Source: Candidatus Methanofastidiosia archaeon
GTDB taxonomy: Archaea; Methanobacteriota_B; Thermococci; Methanofastidiosales; Methanofastidiosaceae
Direction: 5' to 3'
Assembly (NCBI GenBank): GCA_003558335.1
Contig: PWMA01000138.1
Location: 1 to 11,823, forward strand
Length of the DNA stretch: 11,823 bases
A model generated the notes under the pieces. It saw only the letters and a program-made list of their open reading frames with translations, made no database searches and was not told the origin of the DNA. Positions 7,509 through 11,823 of the stretch are shown here, in pieces (positions within the stretch are counted from its first letter, which is position 1; every line of letters starts with the position of its first letter). The position numbers and the translations under genes are program-made.

Positions 7509-8792
7509 CTATAAGTCGATATCTAGAGTTTCCTTTACGAAAAACGTCATAATAAATATTACAATAACACAGGCTAATACGAATTTAAATGCCAAACTAT
7601 AGGCATCTACAGGATAAATTCCATCCACTCCCCCTACAAAGTCTAAAATGTACCCTAAAAATGTCTGAAAGAAAGCCGCACCAACAAATGGAAAAACATT
7701 GATGATACTTAGAACCGTTCCAGTAATTTCTAAAGGAAACTGTTCCTTTATAATAGCAAATACCACCACATTTCCACACCCAAAGAAACCCATCCAGAAA
7801 GAAACTAAATAAAGGAGATTGGAACTAAGGCCTCCTGTATTGAAGGATATAAATGCCCATGGCAAGATAAACGCAGCCAACCATATTATTAATACCTTTT
7901 TTCTATTCTTCATAACCTTATCCGAAAAATATCCCACAAAAGGAGAACCTAAAAACATTCCAATACTTACGAACATTAATATAGATCCAGAAGTTGTTTC
8001 TGCCAAATTGAAAACATCTCTAAAATATGGATAAGCCCACAAACCTTGAAAAGAAAGCAGAGATCCATAAACTACAAACACCCAAACGGAAAGTATCCAA
8101 ACATCTTTATTTTTAAATATTAACTTTATGAGATCTTTGGATATATATTGCATTTTAGGCCCTGAAACAGTCTTAGCTTTTAGACCTTTGTTTAAATATT
8201 GCTCAGGCGAATCACTTATGAACCTCCAAGCAATTAATACAAGAAATAAGGTGATGGCACCTATTATATAGAATGCAAATCTCCATCCAAAATTATTGAT
8301 TATTACGACTAAAGGATAAGATGCGGTAATGGCACCTATATTTCCTACAGCAAGTAAGACTCCAGTCATTGTAGCATACTCTCTCTTCGAAAACCATGTA
8401 GTAAATAGTTTTAAAGCAGGTATCCAAACTCCAGAAACTCCAAGACCAATTAAAAGTCTTGCACCGAGGGCCATATTGAAGTTTATTGCAATCCCAAATA
8501 AGAAAGATCCCAAAGCTGAAAATATTGTAAGAAAAGCTATTGTTTTTCTTGGGCCAAGAGTGTCAGACATTATTCCTGCCGGTATCTGAAATAGTGAATA
8601 TGAGTAAAAATACATAGAAGATAAAAGGCCTAAGGACAGTGCAGATATTCCAAATTCATCCAGTAACTCTTTTGATATAACTGCTGAAGAAACTCTATGA
8701 AAGTAAACAAAAAAATATACCAAAGCAATAGCTATTAAGAGAACCCACCTATATTTTTTCGCTGTCAAATTAAAAATAATATTTTTCACCAT
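7509..8792 (-). CDS. MFS permease, ACS/OPA-like, substrate unknown
   Basis: This 427-residue, 12-TM major facilitator protein is not closely related to the one at 76-1269. What is seen: TM1 ending in YFHRVSSAVISKEL (about 30-43, with an Arg typical of organic-anion carriers), motif A GIMSDTLGPRKT (73-84), RLLIGLGVSGVWIPALKLFTTWF in TM4/5, a basic central loop after SDSPEQ, and GYFSDKVMKNRKK as the second-half motif A. These features suit anion:cation or organophosphate/sugar-acid symporters, but the substrate cannot be read. The ATG at 8792 is preferred over an in-frame GTG at 8801: GTGAT lies just upstream of it, and the TATA element at 8810-8817 would put a GTG start only about 13 nt downstream. 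It is a single-gene unit between a convergent AEC gene and the upstream gar1 unit. Confidence 0.85.
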   Translation of the reverse strand: MVKNIIFNLTAKKYRWVLLIAIALVYFFVYFHRVSSAVISKELLDEFGISALSLGLLSSMYFYSYSLFQIPAGIMSDTLGPRKTIAFLTIFSALGSFLFGIAINFNMALGARLLIGLGVSGVWIPALKLFTTWFSKREYATMTGVLLAVGNIGAITASYPLVVIINNFGWRFAFYIIGAITLFLVLIAWRFISDSPEQYLNKGLKAKTVSGPKMQYISKDLIKLIFKNKDVWILSVWVFVVYGSLLSFQGLWAYPYFRDVFNLAETTSGSILMFVSIGMFLGSPFVGYFSDKVMKNRKKVLIIWLAAFILPWAFISFNTGGLSSNLLYLVSFWMGFFGCGNVVVFAIIKEQFPLEITGTVLSIINVFPFVGAAFFQTFLGYILDFVGGVDGIYPVDAYSLAFKFVLACVIVIFIMTFFVKETLDIDL

Positions 8793-8809
8793 CAAAATCA
8801 CATTTTATG

Positions 8810-8817
8810 ATATATAT
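8810..8817 (-). promoter_or_regulatory. TATA box of the second MFS gene
   Basis: Minus-strand ATATATAT lies within CATATATATC, centred about 22 nt upstream of the ATG at 8792. The preceding TTTCAAAGAGT is only moderately BRE-like. The predicted transcription start is at or next to the ATG. Confidence 0.4.
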
Positions 8818-8841
8818 GACTCTTTGAAACTTATATCTAAC

Positions 8842-8846
8842 AAAAA
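8842..8846 (-). terminator. oligo-T stop signal after the gar1/surface-protein unit
   Basis: Minus-strand CTATTTTTGTT gives five T about 37 nt after the TAG of the surface-protein gene and ahead of the MFS promoter. There is no hairpin. It is the only T5 run in the 66 bp between that stop codon and the MFS TATA element. Confidence 0.3.
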
Positions 8847-8882
8847 TAGTGCAGTATTTAAAATTAATTCTTTTACTAATCC

Positions 8883-11378
8883 CTACTTATTAGCGTAATA
8901 GATTAGGAAAAGAAAAACAACAAAGACTATAACTACTGTAAATCCTACATACATTCTAGAAGAATAGACGGTGTCAATTTCTACTTGAAGAGCATAATTG
9001 ACTTGATTCAAAACTATCTCTGCATTATCCGTTCTATCAAGAGCCTCTTTATATCTGCCCTCTATAAATGAATTTCTGGCTATGCTGTATTCTCTTAAAC
9101 CAAATTCCCATCTTTCTAAAACTTGAGCCTCCTCAAATTCTATATTCTCAGCTATTCTAAGTTTTGCTTCAATATCGCCTACAAGTTTCTCTAGATTTCT
9201 TATATCTGTTCTAGATTTATTTCTTAGGTTTTTTATTTCCTCACTTCGTATATTTTTGATTTCATCAAGTCGCTGTTTTAGAATATCATAACGGCCTTCA
9301 TTGTAAAAATTCATAAGAGGGGTATCGTCCAAACCTACAATCTCTTTATACAATGACATTTTTAAAATTGATCTCCACATCTCTTGATCTATTAAATGAT
9401 TAGAAGATATCAATGTGTTCATTGTTCCTCCATCTACTGAGTTCTGGATAATAGACTCTAATTCTTCTGGGGTTACAAAAGTAACTGGTGTTTTTTGTAG
9501 CGGAACTTCTAAAATATAAGGAATACCAGAATCACGAAGAATATTTGCTAAATTTTTGTTTTTGTTTTCTACGTCTCCAGTTAGTGGGGACGTTACAACA
9601 ACTCTAGTTGCATATTTGTTAAGCATATTCAGATCTTGGCCATATTTTCGGGATAGGTTATAAATATCATTTTCATCAGTCTTAGCAGATATCCAAAATT
9701 CGACATCATAATCAATTACTCTATTCTTAAGCTTCGAGTAAAACTTTTCCATCTCATAATTTTTCCAACTAATAATGGTACTGTTATCAATATCAACTCT
9801 TAAATCTCTCTTTGGCCATTCTGAAATAACAGTGCCTCTTGAAGCCATATAATCTATATATGCTGCTTCTGATCTAGATCCAAAACTATATTCATAATAA
9901 TCTCCGTTTGTGACTATAATTGCATCAACATCGTAATTTTTTAATATATATTCAACAGCATCAACATAGTATTTTCCATAATCACCTTCTGATATGTCAA
10001 CAATTGAGACTTTTGAAGTACTTCTTGAGTAAACATAATCTAAAGCTGCAGAAGCAGGATTTTCCCGTATATATTCGGGGCTATTTAAACTAAAAGAAAC
10101 TGCCACCATAAATCCTTCGTTTTTTAACTGATTTACCATTTTTTCTAAAGGATCTTCTGGCATCAGTTTAACTAACGAGCTGTAATGCTCATCTTTCTCA
10201 GGCCATTTAAAATTAATCCAGTAAGGCCTACCTGCACTTATTACAACTGTATTTATGTTGTTCTCTTTCCAAACTGGCATATACGATTCGAGATCTAGGT
10301 TAAAATATTCTCTTGAATCTAATCTCAGAGCTTCAATATTGGCAACACCTGCTCTTGACTTTGAGATTCTTGAAAAGCTATGTGAAGTCCAAGGCTCTTG
10401 TTGGAAATATATTATTCCAGATGTAAATCCTGAATTGGAATAGACTATATTTAAAAGACCAATGTCTCTATTTTCTACTGTAACATAGATATCTCCTTCA
10501 TATTGAAGGCTGTAACCATTTGTAGCGTCAGGAATATATTCTGAAGGTAGGCCTTGACGTCTATAAATCAAAAAATCAATATAATCTCCTATTTTATTTA
10601 CATCAATTCCAAAATTAGTATTTTCAAAATATCCTCTATAAGTTGTTGGAGGTATGATAATTCCTAACTCTATTTTTTTGTTATTTCTAATATCTTGAGA
10701 TAAAGCCTTCAATCTTTTAGCAAGCTCTTCCGCTCTATATATATTCCACTTATTCCATATATCCGAATCATCTTGCCTTTCTGCTTCTAAATCTAATCTA
10801 TCTACGGAAACACCGTGAATCCTTCCAAATTCTCTTAGACATTCCGAACATTGACAGTTTAGATTATTTGGATACCCAAAGTACTCTAGAACTATCCCAT
10901 CAACTTTGTATCCGCTTGATATCTCCTCAATTATACTCTTTGCATAATTAAATCCAGTTTGAGGGCAGGCCCAACCGTCCGAGTCAGGACCCTCAGAAGC
11001 AAAACCTCTATTAGCTGCTATTAAGTCATAAAAAACTGGTACGACGGCATATACTTTTATATTTCTTTGATCGGCCTCTTCAATCATTAGGGAAAGTACA
11101 TCAAAATTATAGAAAGTAGGGGCAATTCTGCTATTATAAAATACTACTCCTGGAGAAGGATTTGTACCCATACCTCTCTTGACATGGAGATAGATTTTAT
11201 CCACATTGTTGTTGTGTGCCATATCCACAAGTCTTGTAACATCTTCTGGAGTTGCTATTGAAAAAGAAGGCAATACTTCAATAGAATATCTAGTATCTTC
11301 TGATGAAACAGGATTAAACCCTGAGAATGAAGACATAAGCAAAATTGCCACTATTAACGTCTTTATAATATTATTCAT
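8883..11378 (-). CDS. secreted, membrane-anchored protein with two tandem glycosidase-like TIM barrels
   Basis: The protein has 831 residues. An N-terminal signal peptide (hydrophobic core 5-20, likely cut near VSS at 24-26) is followed by barrel A (about 30-345), barrel B (about 346-680), a charged helical/coiled-coil stalk (about 690-800) and one C-terminal TM helix (about 809-828) with a tiny tail. It should therefore stand outside the cell. Barrel A resembles GHL10-like putative glycoside hydrolases: KIYLHVKRG at 61-69, KVYAVVPVF at 108-116, VDGIVLEYFGYP at 159-170 with Glu165 at a strand end, and a CQCSEC cluster (C175, C177, C180), with C138 nearby. Barrel B aligns with A at an offset of about 316-328 residues but has no cysteine, and Thr490 stands where A has Glu165. 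The start at 11378 is chosen over a longer frame (11420) because GAGGG precedes it by 6 nt and the signal peptide starts there. It lies 16 bp after gar1. Enzymatic activity and substrate are unproven. Confidence 0.75.
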   Translation of the reverse strand: MNNIIKTLIVAILLMSSFSGFNPVSSEDTRYSIEVLPSFSIATPEDVTRLVDMAHNNNVDKIYLHVKRGMGTNPSPGVVFYNSRIAPTFYNFDVLSLMIEEADQRNIKVYAVVPVFYDLIAANRGFASEGPDSDGWACPQTGFNYAKSIIEEISSGYKVDGIVLEYFGYPNNLNCQCSECLREFGRIHGVSVDRLDLEAERQDDSDIWNKWNIYRAEELAKRLKALSQDIRNNKKIELGIIIPPTTYRGYFENTNFGIDVNKIGDYIDFLIYRRQGLPSEYIPDATNGYSLQYEGDIYVTVENRDIGLLNIVYSNSGFTSGIIYFQQEPWTSHSFSRISKSRAGVANIEALRLDSREYFNLDLESYMPVWKENNINTVVISAGRPYWINFKWPEKDEHYSSLVKLMPEDPLEKMVNQLKNEGFMVAVSFSLNSPEYIRENPASAALDYVYSRSTSKVSIVDISEGDYGKYYVDAVEYILKNYDVDAIIVTNGDYYEYSFGSRSEAAYIDYMASRGTVISEWPKRDLRVDIDNSTIISWKNYEMEKFYSKLKNRVIDYDVEFWISAKTDENDIYNLSRKYGQDLNMLNKYATRVVVTSPLTGDVENKNKNLANILRDSGIPYILEVPLQKTPVTFVTPEELESIIQNSVDGGTMNTLISSNHLIDQEMWRSILKMSLYKEIVGLDDTPLMNFYNEGRYDILKQRLDEIKNIRSEEIKNLRNKSRTDIRNLEKLVGDIEAKLRIAENIEFEEAQVLERWEFGLREYSIARNSFIEGRYKEALDRTDNAEIVLNQVNYALQVEIDTVYSSRMYVGFTVVIVFVVFLFLIYYANK

Positions 11379-11384
11379 AAAAGA

Positions 11385-11389
11385 CCCTC
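11385..11389 (-). promoter_or_regulatory. Shine-Dalgarno that decides the surface-protein start
   Basis: Minus-strand GAGGG lies 6 nt upstream of the ATG at 11378, inside the 16-bp gap after the gar1 stop codon. It supports the 11378 start over the in-frame upstream start at 11420, which would overlap gar1. It also shows that this internal gene is translated by a different initiation route from the apparently leaderless first genes. Confidence 0.6.
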
Positions 11390-11394
11390 GAAAC

Positions 11395-11622
11395 CTATCT
11401 AATTGACACGTCCTTACCAATAAAACTTTTTTTGTCTTTTATATCTTTTTTTGAAACAACTTTAATGTAGGGCTTTTTTACTGGACCAAACAACTCTATA
11501 ACTTTTCCAATCTTTTTTTCTTTTATAAAAGCATCGGAACCGATATCCCTAATTTTAATTTTATTTGATCTTAAAATAAAGAGGGGGCCAATAGAATGAA
11601 GAACTTTTCCAATAGGCTTCAT
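11395..11622 (-). CDS. gar1: Gar1, H/ACA ribonucleoprotein subunit
   Basis: Gar1 is the small beta-barrel subunit that binds the Cbf5 pseudouridine synthase in archaeal H/ACA complexes (with Nop10 and L7Ae) and helps substrate turnover in rRNA pseudouridylation. The 75-residue protein begins MKPIGKVLHSIGPLFILRSN and contains the family core KKIGKVIELFGPVKKPYIKV (about residues 36-55), where GKVxxxFGPVxxPYxxV is diagnostic. Its length is normal for archaeal Gar1. The frame stays open upstream to an ATG at 11661, but the ATG at 11622 is chosen because homologues start just before the GKVLH strand and a TATA box lies about 27 nt upstream. In many euryarchaea gar1 sits next to the transcription factor B gene; here it is followed by a surface-protein gene. 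It is read divergently from the PLP enzyme gene. Confidence 0.9.
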   Translation of the reverse strand: MKPIGKVLHSIGPLFILRSNKIKIRDIGSDAFIKEKKIGKVIELFGPVKKPYIKVVSKKDIKDKKSFIGKDVSIR

Positions 11623-11630
11623 AAAAGATA

Positions 11631-11654
11631 CTTTTATAATATTGTTTATAAAAG
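11631..11654. promoter_or_regulatory. face-to-face TATA boxes in an inverted repeat between gar1 and the PLP gene
   Basis: CTTTTATAA (11631-11639) and TTATAAAAG (11646-11654) form a perfect 9-bp inverted repeat with a 6-bp spacer. Read on the minus strand, the right arm with flanking GAAAA is the gar1 BRE/TATA, about 27 nt before its ATG. Read on the plus strand, the left arm can be the TATA of the PLP gene, with a predicted start near 11660 and a leader of about 22 nt. The two promoters overlap, so binding at one could exclude the other. A third half-site, ATAAAAG, lies at 11621-11627. Confidence 0.5.
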
Positions 11655-11670
11655 TTTTCAATAGTCTTTT

Positions 11671-11675
11671 GAGGG
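11671..11675 (+). promoter_or_regulatory. Shine-Dalgarno of the PLP enzyme gene
   Basis: GAGGG lies 7 nt upstream of the ATG at 11683. With a transcription start near 11660 this gives a short leadered mRNA, unlike the neighbouring genes with leaderless geometry. Confidence 0.5.
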
Positions 11676-11682
11676 CGATATA

Positions 11683-11823
11683 ATGAAAAAAGAAACTGTT
11701 GTAATAAGTAAGGGTTATGATCCAATGAAGTATGACGGTGCAGTAAAACCACCTATATTTTTAACTAGCACTTATAAGTTTAAAACTGCAGAAGAAGGAG
11801 AATCTTTTATTAGAGTGGCTTTA
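11683..11823 (+). CDS. Cys/Met metabolism PLP enzyme, N-terminal part (cut by window edge)
   Basis: Only the first 47 residues are inside the window. They contain GYDPMKYDGAVKPPIFLTST (residues 11-30) followed by YKFKTAEEGESF. The D-G-A-V-K-P-P-I-F-x-T-S-T-Y/F pattern is typical of the N-terminus of the cystathionine gamma-synthase / methionine gamma-lyase family of fold-type I PLP enzymes. Members make or break C-S bonds in cysteine, homocysteine and methionine, and some release methanethiol. Which reaction applies cannot be told without the rest: the PLP lysine and substrate-specificity residues lie beyond the edge. The start is supported by a Shine-Dalgarno GAGGG 7 nt upstream and by homologues of this type beginning a few residues before GYDP. 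It is divergent from gar1. Confidence 0.8.
   Translation, partial: MKKETVVISKGYDPMKYDGAVKPPIFLTSTYKFKTAEEGESFIRVAL

Noticed and set aside
8793..8801. GTG start of the second MFS gene at 8801
   Set aside because: It lies only about 13 nt from the TATA element, so it would be upstream of the expected transcription start, while ATG at 8792 fits.
11379..11420. Longer form of the surface protein starting at 11420
   Set aside because: It would overlap the end of gar1 and put a charged segment before the signal peptide. The start at 11378 has a Shine-Dalgarno GAGGG 6 nt upstream and begins a standard signal peptide.
11623..11661. N-terminal extension of gar1 starting at an ATG at 11661
   Set aside because: It would add 13 residues not expected in Gar1, and the TATA box lies inside that stretch. 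The ATG at 11622 fits both the family start and the TATA spacing.
11561..11752. 63-residue open frame on the minus strand spanning the gar1/PLP intergenic region
   Set aside because: It overlaps gar1 in another frame and the start of the PLP gene antisense, and crosses both promoters. Nothing in its sequence looks like a protein family.
1..11823. CRISPR array, insertion sequence, prophage or defence island
   Set aside because: No regularly spaced repeats, transposase, integrase, terminal inverted repeats or defence-type domains were seen; the genes are mostly housekeeping and transport.

Overview
The window is AT-rich DNA from an archaeon, most likely a mesophilic euryarchaeon. The evidence is an intronless tRNA-Tyr with the archaeal/eukaryotic C1-G72 pair and no encoded CCA, a Gar1 subunit of the H/ACA pseudouridylation complex, a GAN/RecJ-like DHH nuclease of archaeal type, and TATA/BRE promoters. 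The presence of uvrC argues against a hyperthermophile. A Methanofastidiosa-type methanogen is one possibility, but that is a guess from general character. No phage, insertion sequence, integrase or CRISPR array is visible.

Layout. 76-1269 (-) is an MFS permease. 1345-1419 (-) is tRNA-Tyr. 4647 down to 1462 (-) is a two-gene unit: a DHH-family nuclease followed 9 bp later by a divergent ATP-type PEP carboxykinase. 4716-6437 (-) is uvrC. 6534-7469 (+) is an AEC-family permease that diverges from uvrC. 7509-8792 (-) is a second MFS permease, convergent with the AEC gene. 11622 down to 8883 (-) is a unit of gar1 followed by a large secreted, membrane-anchored protein with two tandem glycosidase-like barrels. 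From 11683 (+) to the window edge is the start of a PLP enzyme of the Cys/Met metabolism family. There is no gene-free stretch longer than 300 bases.

How the genes work together. This is mostly a mosaic of short units: repair (uvrC, DHH nuclease), RNA modification and tRNA (gar1, tRNA-Tyr), central carbon (PEP carboxykinase, gluconeogenesis), organic solute transport (three permeases of unknown substrate) and sulfur amino-acid metabolism (PLP enzyme). Promoter geometry is consistent. Most first genes of a unit have a TATA element centred about 22-29 nt upstream of the start codon, the same distance as for the tRNA 5' end, so their mRNAs are probably leaderless. The internal gene after gar1 and the terminal + strand gene have Shine-Dalgarno-like GAGGG.

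The most unusual item is the 831-residue surface protein. It looks like an internal duplication of a GHL10-like TIM barrel. The first copy keeps a four-cysteine cluster and a glutamate at a likely active-site strand; the second copy has lost both. It is preceded in the same unit by gar1, a pairing I do not recognise as usual.
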